From the NCBI GenBank assembly GCA_033812795.1, contig JAPXSY010000009.1, forward strand, positions 1 to 64,000: a stretch of DNA of 64,000 bases, read 5' to 3'. The translations under genes were made by a program, and so were the position numbers. This DNA comes from JAPXSY01 sp033812795 (lineage in GTDB: Bacteria; Verrucomicrobiota; Kiritimatiellia; RFP12; UBA1067). Positions 46,395-54,647 of the stretch are shown piece by piece; positions within the stretch are counted from its first letter, which is position 1; each line of letters starts with the position of its first letter. The notes beneath the pieces are model-generated. The model was not told where the DNA came from and searched no databases. It saw only the letters and a program-made list of their open reading frames with translations.

Positions 46395-48305
46395 ATGTCT
46401 GACAAGCAAACAAAAGGATTTTCACGCATCGGCACCGGTGCCGCGGGTCTCGCCGCCCTGCTGGTGATTCTCGGCGCCGCCAACCTCATCATCGCGAACC
46501 TGCGCCTGCGGGTGGATCTCACCGCTGAGAAGCTCTATACCCTCTCGCAGGGTTCGCGGCAGGTGCTGGGCAAACTGGAGAACGATGTGGTGCTGAAATT
46601 CTACTTCAGCGCAAGTTCCGCCGATATGCCCATGGGCCTCAAAACGTATGCCACGCAAGTGCAGGATCTGCTCAAAGAGTATGAGATCGCGGGACGGGGA
46701 CGCATCACGCTGGAGGCCTATGACCCGAAACCCGACTCGGACTCCGAGGAGTGGGCGCAGCGTTACGGCATCGAGCCGCAACAGACCAACCCCTTCGGCC
46801 AACCGGTGTATTTCGGGCTGGTCGCGGTCAGCGGGGATCAGGAACAGGTGATACCCGGCTTCAACCCGCGTACGGAAGCCACGCTGGAATATGATATCAC
46901 GCGCCTCATCACCCGGGCGGCCTGGCCGGAAAAACCGGTGCTCGGCGTACTGAGCAGCCTGAGCGTGCTCGGTTCCCCCCAGAACCCCATGATGATGATG
47001 CAGCGCCGCCAGCAGCAGGATCAGGGCTGGATGGCTTTTCGCGAACTGCGCAAGGACTATGTCGTCCGGGAGGTTCGTCCCGACACGGAAACGATCGACA
47101 ACGATGTCAAAACCCTCATCGTGGTCCATCCGAAGGACCTCTCCGATCAGACGCTCTTCGCGATCGACCAGTTCGTGTTGCGGGGCGGACGGCTCGTGGT
47201 CTGCGTCGACCCCTTCAGCATCGCGGACTTCGAGGCTAACCAGCAGCAGAATCCGATGATGATGCAGATGGGCGGCGGACAGGCCGGTCCCTCCACCCTC
47301 GGCAAACTGTTTGACGCCTGGGGCGTCAGCTTCGACACCTCCAAGGTCGTGGCCGACTTGAGTTGTGCAACGAAACTCAATGCAGGCAACGGGCGCATCG
47401 AGGAAAATCCGGCCTTTCTCTCGCTGGGCACCGCGAACATGGCCAAGGACGATCTTCTGACCGCGCAACTGTCCCAAGTGATGATGCCCTTTGCGGGCGC
47501 GCTGTCCGCCAACACGCCCAAGGAGATCATCTTCACGCCGCTCATCACCACCTCCCGCGATCACGCCTGTCTGGTGGATCAGATGAACGCCCAGTTCGGC
47601 ATGGGTGCCATGCGCGCCCAGCTCAAACCCGATGGCGCGCAACGCGTGCTGGCAGCACGCCTCCACGGCACCTTCAAGACGGCCTTCCCCCAAGGGGTCG
47701 GCACGAACGGCACGGACCAAGCTGCCGCCACCAATGCCGCGCCGAATCATCTGACTTCGGGAACCAGCACGGTGATGGTTTTCGGCGACACCGATTTCCT
47801 GAACGACCGTTTCTGCGTGCAGATCATCAACTCGCTGTTCGGCTCCATCGCGCAACCGATCAATGACAACCTGACCCTTTTCGGCAACACGGTTGAACAG
47901 TTCGCCGGACGGGAGGAGCTGATCGGCGTGCGGTCGCGTGGCCAGTTCAATCGCCCGTTCGTCAAGGTGGATCAACTCGAAGTGAAGGCCATGCGGCAGT
48001 GGCAGGCCGAGGAGGAGCGTCTTGAGGCCGCGTTGCAGGAGACGCAGCAGCGTCTGACCGAACTGCAACAGAGAAAGAGCGGCAATGAGCGCCTGATCCT
48101 CTCGAAAGAGCAGCAGGCCGAACTGGAGCAGTTCCGCAAAACGCAGGTCGAGACGCGCAAGCAGCTCAAAAAGGTGCGCAAAAACCTGAACAGCGAAATC
48201 GAGCGTCTGGGCCTGTTCCTGAAAGTCCTGAACATCGCCCTGGTGCCGTTGCTGGTAATCGGCTTCGGAGTCCAGCGCGGACTGCGCCGTAGAGGGCGCC
48301 GCTGA
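46395..48305 (+). CDS. GldG family ABC-type transport accessory protein
   Basis: Protein of 636 residues. One N-terminal membrane helix (about 16-36) precedes NLRLRVDLTAEKLYTLSQGSRQVL, the signature opening of GldG proteins. The large extracytoplasmic part has IVVHPKDLSDQTLFAIDQFVLRGG and VDPFS. A Q- and M-rich stretch (PMMMQMGGGQ) lies near residue 290, a coiled coil near 530-600 (EEERLEAALQETQQRLTEL) and a second membrane helix at the C-terminus. It completes the transporter complex with the two genes upstream. In Bacteroidota the complex is linked to gliding; elsewhere its role is not fixed. Confidence 0.92.
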   Translation: MSDKQTKGFSRIGTGAAGLAALLVILGAANLIIANLRLRVDLTAEKLYTLSQGSRQVLGKLENDVVLKFYFSASSADMPMGLKTYATQVQDLLKEYEIAGRGRITLEAYDPKPDSDSEEWAQRYGIEPQQTNPFGQPVYFGLVAVSGDQEQVIPGFNPRTEATLEYDITRLITRAAWPEKPVLGVLSSLSVLGSPQNPMMMMQRRQQQDQGWMAFRELRKDYVVREVRPDTETIDNDVKTLIVVHPKDLSDQTLFAIDQFVLRGGRLVVCVDPFSIADFEANQQQNPMMMQMGGGQAGPSTLGKLFDAWGVSFDTSKVVADLSCATKLNAGNGRIEENPAFLSLGTANMAKDDLLTAQLSQVMMPFAGALSANTPKEIIFTPLITTSRDHACLVDQMNAQFGMGAMRAQLKPDGAQRVLAARLHGTFKTAFPQGVGTNGTDQAAATNAAPNHLTSGTSTVMVFGDTDFLNDRFCVQIINSLFGSIAQPINDNLTLFGNTVEQFAGREELIGVRSRGQFNRPFVKVDQLEVKAMRQWQAEEERLEAALQETQQRLTELQQRKSGNERLILSKEQQAELEQFRKTQVETRKQLKKVRKNLNSEIERLGLFLKVLNIALVPLLVIGFGVQRGLRRRGRR

Positions 48306-48390
48306 TCCGACGGGGCCGGGGCGGCACAGCCGTCCCGGCTTCCCGACGCATCCCTTTTGTCCCGTAACCTCTCCAACAAGGATTCGTATC

Positions 48391-49524
48391 ATGACACAAA
48401 AGAAACTCGTCACCCTCATCATTACGGCGGTCGTGCTGGTCGGACTCGCCTACCTCACCAGCTCCAGCAGAAAAATGAAAACCCCTTCGCTGGTGGGCAA
48501 GCCTGTGGTCCGAACCTTTGATCTCAGCGAAGTCGCGAAGATCGAGGCCGGTTCCCAGAATGGCGCGAAGCTGATGCTCGAAAGCACGGACACCGGCTGG
48601 GTGATCCGCTCGCTCTTCGGATATCCCGCCGACATCGCCAAAATCCGAGAGAACCTGCTGAAACTTAAGGACCTTAAGGCGGGACATGTGGCTGTCGGCA
48701 AAAAGCTGGAGAACCCGGTGCTGGTCGATCTGCAGAACGCTTCCGGCAAATCGCTCGCCAGCCTGCGTCTCGGCGATAAACACATGCGCCAGCCCTCAGG
48801 CGAGATGTCGCAATTCGGCGGCGGCGGATATCCGGACGGACGCTACGTCGCCGGAGAGACCGATGACACCGTTGTTCTGGTTAAGGAAACGCTCGATGCG
48901 TTTGACGGTGATGTCAAGAGCTGGACCGACACGCAGATTGCCTCGGTGCCATCGGCTGACGTGACGGCCGCCGAAATGACGCGCGATGGCAAAACCGTTA
49001 AGCTCGCCAGAAAAGACGGCACCTGGACGTTGGAAGGCCTCGGAGCCAAGGAGGAACTCGACACCTCCAAGACCTACAGCGTCGAGTCGGCGCTCAGCTA
49101 TCTGAATTTCAACGCCGTTGTCGATCCCGCCCTCACCGACGAGCAACTCGGCCTGACCACCGGCGCGGTCTTTACCGTCGCCCTCAAGAACGGCGAACGC
49201 TACACCGCCAAGATCGGCGGCGTCGCTGAAGGCGGCACCGACCGCTACATCCGCCTGAACGCGGCCTTCACGCCGGTCGGCACGAACGAGACCGAAAACG
49301 CCGCACTCACCAAGAAGGTGGACGACTTCAACGCCAAGTCCGGCAAGTGGGTCTACGCGATCTCCTCCTACAACGCGGAGAACATGACCAAGGGCCGCGC
49401 CGATTTCGTCAAACCGAAGGAGGAGCCCAAGGAAGAGGAAGCGCCCAAAGACGAGGCGAAGAAAGAGGAAGCGCCTAAGAAAGAAGAGAAACCCAACGCG
49501 GGCGAAGCCCGCAGCCCAAGTTAA
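48391..49524 (+). CDS. DUF4340 domain protein with a repeat-altered C-terminus
   Basis: Protein of 377 residues with one N-terminal membrane helix and an AAGGA Shine-Dalgarno. DUF4340 proteins regularly follow GldG in this type of transporter operon. The last 45 residues are rich in K, E, P and A (EEPKEEEAPKDEAKKEEAP). The final nine, NAGEARSPS, are encoded by a GCGGGCGAAGCCCGC hairpin element that opens a repeat island. A fragment reading KDAPKDETKQEDKKADK continues the same composition after the island (49652-49708), so the original tail was longer and the insertion replaced it with a new stop. Confidence 0.88.
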   Translation: MTQKKLVTLIITAVVLVGLAYLTSSSRKMKTPSLVGKPVVRTFDLSEVAKIEAGSQNGAKLMLESTDTGWVIRSLFGYPADIAKIRENLLKLKDLKAGHVAVGKKLENPVLVDLQNASGKSLASLRLGDKHMRQPSGEMSQFGGGGYPDGRYVAGETDDTVVLVKETLDAFDGDVKSWTDTQIASVPSADVTAAEMTRDGKTVKLARKDGTWTLEGLGAKEELDTSKTYSVESALSYLNFNAVVDPALTDEQLGLTTGAVFTVALKNGERYTAKIGGVAEGGTDRYIRLNAAFTPVGTNETENAALTKKVDDFNAKSGKWVYAISSYNAENMTKGRADFVKPKEEPKEEEAPKDEAKKEEAPKKEEKPNAGEARSPS

Positions 49525-49651
49525 TTAGTGCATTAGCGCGTTAGTGCATTAGTTTGTCCGGGAGCGCGTTACCCCAAAAAACCTCTGCGTCTCTGCGCCT
49601 CTGCGTTAAACAAACAACTTGTTTTTTATCGCGCTTGTTGAGCCGTAAGGC
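49495..49651. repeat. Repeat island inserted in the tail of the DUF4340 gene
   Basis: From left to right: hairpin AACGCGGGCGAAGCCCGCA (49495-49513), an array of TTAGTGCATTAGCGCG units (49522-49556) of the same family as 13133-13195, and a CTCTGCGTCTCTGCGCCTC stretch (49581-49600) of a kind dispersed in many bacteria. The remainder has no gene. The island separates the two parts of the DUF4340 reading frame. Confidence 0.8.
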
Positions 49652-49708
49652 ACTAAAGACGCGCCCAAAGACGAGACCAAGCAAGAAGACAAAAAAGCAG
49701 ACAAATGA
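49652..49708 (+). pseudogene. Detached C-terminal remnant of the DUF4340 gene
   Basis: This frame reads TKDAPKDETKQEDKKADK and then TGA at 49706-49708. The composition and the KDAPKDE/APKDEA wording match the present tail of the DUF4340 protein upstream. The TGA overlaps the ATG of the moxR gene as ATGA, the arrangement expected of the original gene junction. The fragment is in a different frame from the present gene, with the repeat island between them. Confidence 0.65.
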
Positions 49709-50688
49709 ACTTAGAAAACACCACCAACCGGATCGCCGCGCAAGCGGAAACGTTGTCGGCCATCCGACAGGAAGTCAACACGGTGATCGTCGGCCAGGAA
49801 AAACTGATCGACCGTTTGATCATCGCCCTGATCACCGGCGGGCACATCCTGCTCGAAGGTGTGCCGGGACTCGCCAAGACCCTTGCGGTCAAGACGTTGG
49901 CCGATGCCCTCGGACTGCACTTTCAGCGCATCTCGTTCACACCGGATCTATTACCTGCGGATGTGGTCGGCACCCTGATCTACAACCCAAAGGACGCGAC
50001 CTTCACACCCAAAAAAGGACCGGTCTTCACCAACCTGCTGCTCGCGGATGAGATCAACCGCGCCCCCGCCAAAGTGCAGAGCGCGCTGCTCGAAGCCATG
50101 CAGGAACGTCAGGTCACCATCGGCGACAACACCTATCCCCTACCCGCCCCCTTTCTGGTGATGGCCACGCAAAACCCGATCGAGCAGGAAGGCACCTACC
50201 CGCTACCTGAAGCGCAGGTCGACCGTTTCATGCTCAAATGCGTCATCACCTATCCGTCGCGGGATGATGAACGACGCATCATGAACCGCTTCACCCAAAA
50301 ACCGCCCGCGCCGGCCAAGGCGGTGGTCACCGCCGCCGACATCCAAACGTTGCGTGACACGCTTGATCAGGTGTATTGCGACGAAAAGGTGGGCGACTAC
50401 ATCCTCGACATTGTCTTTGCCACGCGCGACCCCGCAACGCATAAACTCGATAAGCTCACGCACCAGATTCAGATGGGCGCTTCGCCGCGCGCGACGCTCT
50501 GCCTCAATCTGGCCGCGCGCGCCAACGCGATGATGCACGGCCGTGCTTACGCCACGCCGCAGGACGTCAAGGAGATCGCCCACGATGTGCTGCGCCACCG
50601 CATCATGCTCACCTACGAAGCCGAAGCCGAGGAAGTCACCACCGATACGATCATCACGCAAATACTTAGCGAGATTCCCGTCCCGTGA
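49705..50688 (+). CDS. MoxR family AAA+ ATPase
   Basis: Protein of 327 residues. Walker A is LLEGVPGLAKT, Walker B LLADEINRAPAKVQSALLEAMQE, sensor 1 MATQNPIEQEGTYPLPEAQ; the lid domain carries SPRATLCLN. MoxR proteins act as chaperones for complexes with VWA-domain partners, several of which follow here (DUF58, two VWA proteins). The ATG overlaps the stop of the detached DUF4340 tail, so the ABC and MoxR blocks were once translationally coupled. No good Shine-Dalgarno is present. It is normally adjacent to DUF58, but here an S23 cassette intervenes. Confidence 0.95.
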   Translation: MNLENTTNRIAAQAETLSAIRQEVNTVIVGQEKLIDRLIIALITGGHILLEGVPGLAKTLAVKTLADALGLHFQRISFTPDLLPADVVGTLIYNPKDATFTPKKGPVFTNLLLADEINRAPAKVQSALLEAMQERQVTIGDNTYPLPAPFLVMATQNPIEQEGTYPLPEAQVDRFMLKCVITYPSRDDERRIMNRFTQKPPAPAKAVVTAADIQTLRDTLDQVYCDEKVGDYILDIVFATRDPATHKLDKLTHQIQMGASPRATLCLNLAARANAMMHGRAYATPQDVKEIAHDVLRHRIMLTYEAEAEEVTTDTIITQILSEIPVP

Positions 50689-50694
50689 GAGAAA

Positions 50695-50753
50695 GTAATA
50701 AGTAGTAGGTAATAAGTAGTAGGTAATAGGTAATAAGTGATAGGTAGTAAGTG
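50695..50753. repeat. Left inverted-repeat flank of the first S23 cassette
   Basis: This is an array of AGTAGGTAATA / AGGTAATAAGT steps with a period near 7-14 bp. TAGGTAATAGGTAATAAGT (50720-50738) is the exact reverse complement of 51281-51299 on the far side of the S23 gene. It starts 6 bp after the moxR stop codon. Confidence 0.9.
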
Positions 50754-50775
50754 AGAAGGAGAGGAGGAGACGGTT

Positions 50776-51204
50776 ATGCGCCAGGCAGATGATCCTGTTA
50801 CGGAAAAGGCGAAGTTGTTTGCGATTCGCATTATCCGACTGTATCAGCACCTGACAGAAGAAAAACGGGAGTTTGTTCTTTCTAAACAAGTGCTACGCAG
50901 TGGCACGAGTGTTGGTGCCAATCGAACAGAGGCTGTCTATGCTTGCAGTGACAAAGACTTTCTCTATAAAAACAAGGTCGCGCTGAGCGAGTGCGCCGAA
51001 ACCCTTTATTGGCTCGGGTTGTTGCAGGCTACCGGATATATCACTGACGAACGGTTTTCCACTATCTTTAATGACTGTGAGGAACTCATCAAAATCCTCA
51101 CATCGATAGTCAAGACGCTCGAATCGAAAAAAGACTCACTATCGGGCCAAGTGCGAGAAGTCCCCTTAGACGAAATGTATCCCCTTCCCGACGAGTTACT
51201 CTGA
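50776..51204 (+). CDS. S23/four-helix-bundle protein (23S rRNA intervening-sequence protein family)
   Basis: Protein of 142 residues after a strong AAGGAGAGGAGGAG site. The family core is clear: KLFAIRIIRLYQHL, VLSKQVLRSGTSVGAN, DFLYKNKVALSECAETLYWL and DCEELIKILTSIVKTL. Relatives are encoded in intervening sequences of 23S rRNA genes and include Avd, the accessory protein of diversity-generating retroelements; both form helical-bundle pentamers. Here there is no rRNA and no reverse transcriptase; the gene sits between inverted repeats at the moxR-DUF58 junction. It shares the core with the second copy at 54648 but is well diverged. Function in this setting is unknown; part of a mobile cassette is the likely reading. 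Confidence 0.93.
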   Translation: MRQADDPVTEKAKLFAIRIIRLYQHLTEEKREFVLSKQVLRSGTSVGANRTEAVYACSDKDFLYKNKVALSECAETLYWLGLLQATGYITDERFSTIFNDCEELIKILTSIVKTLESKKDSLSGQVREVPLDEMYPLPDELL

Positions 51205-51210
51205 TCTTTC

Positions 51211-51299
51211 ACTTACCACTCCTTACCTCTTACCCATTACCTCTTACCTCTTACCCATTACCTCTTACCTATTACCTATTACTTATTACCTATTACCTA
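51211..51299. repeat. Right inverted-repeat flank of the first S23 cassette
   Basis: An array of TTACCTATTACC / TTACCTCTTACCC steps, the opposite orientation of 50695-50753. The exact 19-bp inverted match to the left flank ends at 51299, which is the A of the next gene's ATG. The repeat therefore forms the whole leader of the DUF58 gene and leaves it without a Shine-Dalgarno. Confidence 0.9.
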
Positions 51300-52180
51300 T
51301 GGCGATTGACACGACAGAATTGATGAAGCAAGTCAGGAGGATCAAGATCCTGACGACGCATTTGATCGACGACCGCCTTTCGGGTGACTACCAATCGGTC
51401 TTCAAAGGGCAGGGCGTCGAGTTCGACGAGGTGCGTGCTTACGTGCCCGGCGACGACGTGCGGTCGATCGACTGGAACGTCACGGCGCGTACCGGCCTGC
51501 CGCATGTGAAGCGCTATTCGGAAGAGCGCGAACTCACCGTCGTTTTTCTGGTCGACGTCTCGGGCTCGCAGATTTTCGGTTCCGGCACACGCTCCAAATC
51601 AGAACTTGCCGCCGAGATCACCTGCCTGCTGGCCATGACCGCAATCCGCAATCAAGACAAGATCGGACTGATCCTGTTCAGCGACCGTATCCTCAAATCC
51701 ATTCCGCCGCGCAAAGGCCGCACGGCGGTCATGCGCCTCGTGCGTGAAGTGTTAGCGGCGGACGAAACCCGCGAACGTACCGACATCACCGTTGCCCTGC
51801 GTTTTCTGAACAATGTGCAGAAACGCAAAGCTGTGGTTTTTCTCGTCTCGGACTTCCAAGACACCGGCTACGAACGTGAATTACGCGTCACGGCACGCCG
51901 CCATGATGTCATCGCCTGCCCTATCGCCGACCCCTGCGAAATCGCGTTGCCCGATGTCGGGCTGATCGAGATGCAGGATCCCGAAACCGGTGAGCTGCTG
52001 CTGGTCGACACCGCATCCGCCATGGTGCGCGAGGCGTTTCGCACGCAGGCCGCCACTGAAAACGATGAGCTTCGGCGTTTCCTGCGGCGCACCGGCGTTG
52101 ATTTCATCCGACTCTCCACCGATGCCCCGTACATCGATGATGTGCGCGCGCTCTTCCGCCGCCGCGCACGGAAAAGATAG
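51299..52180 (+). CDS. DUF58 family protein (VWA-like partner of MoxR)
   Basis: Protein of 293 residues. The DUF58 core is FDEVRAYVPGDDVRSIDWNVTARTGLPHVKRY, followed by the VWA-like metal-site strand VVFLVDVSGSQ. Such proteins are encoded next to moxR in nearly all bat-type operons and are thought to be remodelled by the ATPase. The start codon lies at the very edge of a repeat array and has no Shine-Dalgarno, so initiation must rely on coupling or on a relaxed context. The protein is cytosolic or membrane-associated, with no signal peptide. Confidence 0.94.
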   Translation: MAIDTTELMKQVRRIKILTTHLIDDRLSGDYQSVFKGQGVEFDEVRAYVPGDDVRSIDWNVTARTGLPHVKRYSEERELTVVFLVDVSGSQIFGSGTRSKSELAAEITCLLAMTAIRNQDKIGLILFSDRILKSIPPRKGRTAVMRLVREVLAADETRERTDITVALRFLNNVQKRKAVVFLVSDFQDTGYERELRVTARRHDVIACPIADPCEIALPDVGLIEMQDPETGELLLVDTASAMVREAFRTQAATENDELRRFLRRTGVDFIRLSTDAPYIDDVRALFRRRARKR

Positions 52181-52192
52181 AGGATAGTGAAT

Positions 52193-52550
52193 TTTTTGAC
52201 ATGATTGACATGGTTGACATGATTGACGTGCCGCGAAATTTGGAGTGCGGTGACAAGAGCCGCGCTACGCGCGGGTCGCGGCACCGCTTTCTCTCCGCGC
52301 TGTGCGCGAAGACACGCTTAGTCGCAACACTTAGTCCCACACACTTAGTCCCCACACTTAGTCCCATACACTTAGTCCCCACACTTAGTCCCATACACTT
52401 AGTCCCCACACTTAGTCTACCTCTTACCCGTTACCTCTTACCTCTTACCTCTTACCTCTTTACCTCTTACCTCTTTACCTCTTACCTCTTACCTATTACT
52501 TATTACCTCCTACTTATTACCTGTTACCTGTTACCTCTTACTTCTCTCTT
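52193..52550. repeat. Composite repeat island translated as the N-terminus of the next protein
   Basis: Segments in order: TTGACATGA-type 9-bp repeats (52195-52228), a GCGGTGACAAGAGCCGCG hairpin-like stretch (52249-52288), four to five units with a 27-bp period containing CACTTAGTCCC (52318-52417), and a TTACCTCTTACC array (52420-52550) of the same family that flanks the first S23 cassette. One frame stays open through all of it and joins the downstream coding sequence. Confidence 0.85.
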
Positions 52551-53436
52551 CGCTTTTACCGCCGACCTCTCGCATGGCGAGGTCGCGATCAAGCTTGAGT
52601 CCGCGCCCGAGCGCGTTTCCCCCGCCCGGGATTTCATGCTGACCGTCACGGTCGAGGCGCCGGAACATCTTGAGGTCACGCTGCCGGATCTGCGCGACCG
52701 CTTCGCCGGATTCAGCATGGCTGAAGATTTCGCCGCCCAGCCCGTCGCTGCCAACGGACGCAAGCGTCAGACCTACCGCTGGCGGTTAGTGCCTGAGCCT
52801 GCCGCCAAGCGTTACCGCTTGGCACCCTTCGCGGTCACTGTGACCGACGCCTCTCACTCCTCGACCTTTGCCACGCGGCCAGTGATTTTCCCAGACGAGG
52901 GCGCGCGTCCGCCGGTGACCGGCGATCCGGAGGTTAATCCCGAACCGCTTTACGTTCCGCCCACCGCGCGTACGGTCGCGCTCTGGATCGTCGCGGTGCT
53001 GGCCGGAGTTGCCGCGCTCGCGGCCGCACTCTTCGGCCTCACCCGGCTCAGCCGGCGTGTGCGCGAATTCCGCATGCCGCCTGCTGACCGCGCCATGCTC
53101 GAACTGCAACGCCTGCTGGGACGCAACCTGCCGGCCCGCGGGCTCTTCAAAGAGTTTTACATTGAGCTGACCATGGTGGTGCGCCGCTACATCGAACGCA
53201 CGCGCGGCATCCGCGCCCCCGGACAAACCACACAGGAATTTCTCGCCGTCGCCGTCGATCATCCCTCTTTCACGCCCGAAGTTGTGGCCAAGCTCAAAAC
53301 GTTCCTCGAATCTGCTGACCTTGTAAAGTTCGCCGGCCAAAAGGCCACGACCGAGATGACCGATGCCGCCACCGACCGCGCCCGCACCTACATCCGCGAA
53401 GACGCCGAACGCACCCAAGAGGGAGTTAGAAGTTAG
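52201..53436 (+). CDS. BatD/DUF4381-like membrane protein with a repeat-encoded N-terminus
   Basis: Up to 411 residues from ATG 52201 (in-frame ATGs also at 52210 and 52219). The first 118 residues come from a repeat island and include four HLVPTLSPI-like units and a long hydrophobic run (LLPITYYLLLITCYLLPLTS) that can serve as a signal peptide. No ATG, GTG or TTG in frame follows the repeats, so translation must pass through them. The conserved part starts near FTADLSHGEVAIKLES: a BatD-like sandwich, a membrane helix (VALWIVAVLAGVAALAAALF) and a DUF4381-like cytoplasmic tail with FIELT-like FYIELTMVVRRYIE. Its place between DUF58 and VWA genes fits the bat layout. The last residues (EGVRS) also touch the next repeat. 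Confidence 0.7.
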   Translation: MIDMVDMIDVPRNLECGDKSRATRGSRHRFLSALCAKTRLVATLSPTHLVPTLSPIHLVPTLSPIHLVPTLSLPLTRYLLPLTSYLFTSYLFTSYLLPITYYLLLITCYLLPLTSLFAFTADLSHGEVAIKLESAPERVSPARDFMLTVTVEAPEHLEVTLPDLRDRFAGFSMAEDFAAQPVAANGRKRQTYRWRLVPEPAAKRYRLAPFAVTVTDASHSSTFATRPVIFPDEGARPPVTGDPEVNPEPLYVPPTARTVALWIVAVLAGVAALAAALFGLTRLSRRVREFRMPPADRAMLELQRLLGRNLPARGLFKEFYIELTMVVRRYIERTRGIRAPGQTTQEFLAVAVDHPSFTPEVVAKLKTFLESADLVKFAGQKATTEMTDAATDRARTYIREDAERTQEGVRS

Positions 53437-53576
53437 GATTTAGGATTTAGGAATTTTAAGGAATGAATCATGTACGCAACACCTTTTACTCTTTTCACCT
53501 CTCGCCTCTTTTTTCGCACCCCACCTCTCACTTCTGTCTCCAAGTCCCAACTCCAACTCCTAAATCCTAAATCCTA
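53434..53576. repeat. Inverted repeat of the TTAGGATT family before the first VWA gene
   Basis: TAGGATTTAGGATTTAGGA (53434-53452) and its exact reverse complement (53558-53576) bracket about 105 bp of pyrimidine-rich sequence that encodes nothing obvious. The repeat ends 15 bp before the ATG of the VWA gene, which therefore has no Shine-Dalgarno. The same family recurs after the second S23 gene at 55041-55100. Confidence 0.9.
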
Positions 53577-53591
53577 AATCCTCAATCACTC

Positions 53592-54629
53592 ATGTTGTCC
53601 TTCGCCACACCTTTAGCCTTCCTACTGCTGCTGCCTTGGGCCGCTGCCGTCTGGTTCCTGTACCGTACCGGACGGCGCACAGGTGTGCTTTTTGCCGCGA
53701 CGCATCGGTTGCCCGCTCGAACCGCCGGCTGGCGCGTCGCCGTTGCCGCGCTTGTGCCCCCGCTCTTCCTGTTGGGCACGTTTCTGTTGATTATTGCCGC
53801 CGCGCGTCCACGCACCGCGCTTTCCCGTGCGCGTCGTTCAGTCAATGCCATTGCCATCGGCATGGTGGTCGACGTTTCAGGTTCCATGGAGGCGCTGGAT
53901 CTTTCGCCGTCTCAAAATGACTGGAAGACGCGCCTCGAAGTGGTGAAAGAGACATTCGCGAAATTTGTCGAGGCGCGACCCGATGATCTGATCGGGCTGG
54001 TCACTTTCGGCGGGTACGCCTCGACGCGCGCACCGCTCACGGCTGACCACCGTGCGCTTGTGCATGTCTTGAAGGGCGTGGAGATCCCGCGTGCGCAGAC
54101 CGATGCCCAAGGACGACCGATCGATCAAGAAGAGACGCTTACCGCGATCGGCGACGGACTCGCCACCGGCGTTGCGCGTCTGGTTGATGCCGAGCCTGAA
54201 ACGCGCATCATCATCCTGCTTTCCGATGGCGAATCGAACACCGGCATCATCACGCCCGAACAGGCTGCCGACGCGGCCGCCAAGCTCGGTATCCGCGTCT
54301 ACGCCATCGGCGTCGGCTCGAACGCCCGCACTCCTTTCAAGACGCGCGACCTCTTTGGTCGCGAGACTATCGCCTACGCCAACGCCACCTTCGACGAGAC
54401 GCAACTTAAGTCCATCGCATCCAAAACCTCCGGTCGCTACTTCAGCGTGCGCGATCACGATGGGCTCGAGGCCGCGCTTGATGAGATCAACTCTCTCGAA
54501 ACCACCCGCATCGACCGCGAAATCTACCAGCGTTTTGACGAACACTTTGTCCGTTACCTCCTCTGGGGCGCCGCCCTCGTGGCTCTCGCCCTCACCCTCA
54601 ATATGAGCCTCACACGGAGGCTCATATGA
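53592..54629 (+). CDS. VWA-domain membrane protein (BatA-like)
   Basis: Protein of 345 residues. Two membrane helices come first (about 7-24 and 48-69), then a VWA domain with the metal-site motif VVDVSGSM and the partners GLVTFGGYAST and LLSDGESNTG, and a final membrane helix near 320-338. BatA proteins form membrane complexes with BatB and are linked to MoxR ATPases. The gene follows a repeat island and lacks a Shine-Dalgarno. A second S23 gene lies between it and its expected partner. Confidence 0.93.
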   Translation: MLSFATPLAFLLLLPWAAAVWFLYRTGRRTGVLFAATHRLPARTAGWRVAVAALVPPLFLLGTFLLIIAAARPRTALSRARRSVNAIAIGMVVDVSGSMEALDLSPSQNDWKTRLEVVKETFAKFVEARPDDLIGLVTFGGYASTRAPLTADHRALVHVLKGVEIPRAQTDAQGRPIDQEETLTAIGDGLATGVARLVDAEPETRIIILLSDGESNTGIITPEQAADAAAKLGIRVYAIGVGSNARTPFKTRDLFGRETIAYANATFDETQLKSIASKTSGRYFSVRDHDGLEAALDEINSLETTRIDREIYQRFDEHFVRYLLWGAALVALALTLNMSLTRRLI

Positions 54630-54647
54630 GGGGAATAAGGAGTTGCC

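Noticed and set aside
46422..48422. Long open frame on the minus strand (666 codons)
   Set aside because: It is antisense to the well-supported GldG gene; composition reflects the GC-rich third positions of that gene and no family motif is present.
49559..49650. Small RNA gene between DUF4340 and moxR
   Set aside because: The segment is made of dispersed repeats (CTCTGCGTCTCTGCG type) and shows no promoter or terminator.
50776..51204. True 23S rRNA intervening sequence
   Set aside because: The S23 gene and inverted repeats are present, but the surrounding sequence is a protein operon with no rRNA.
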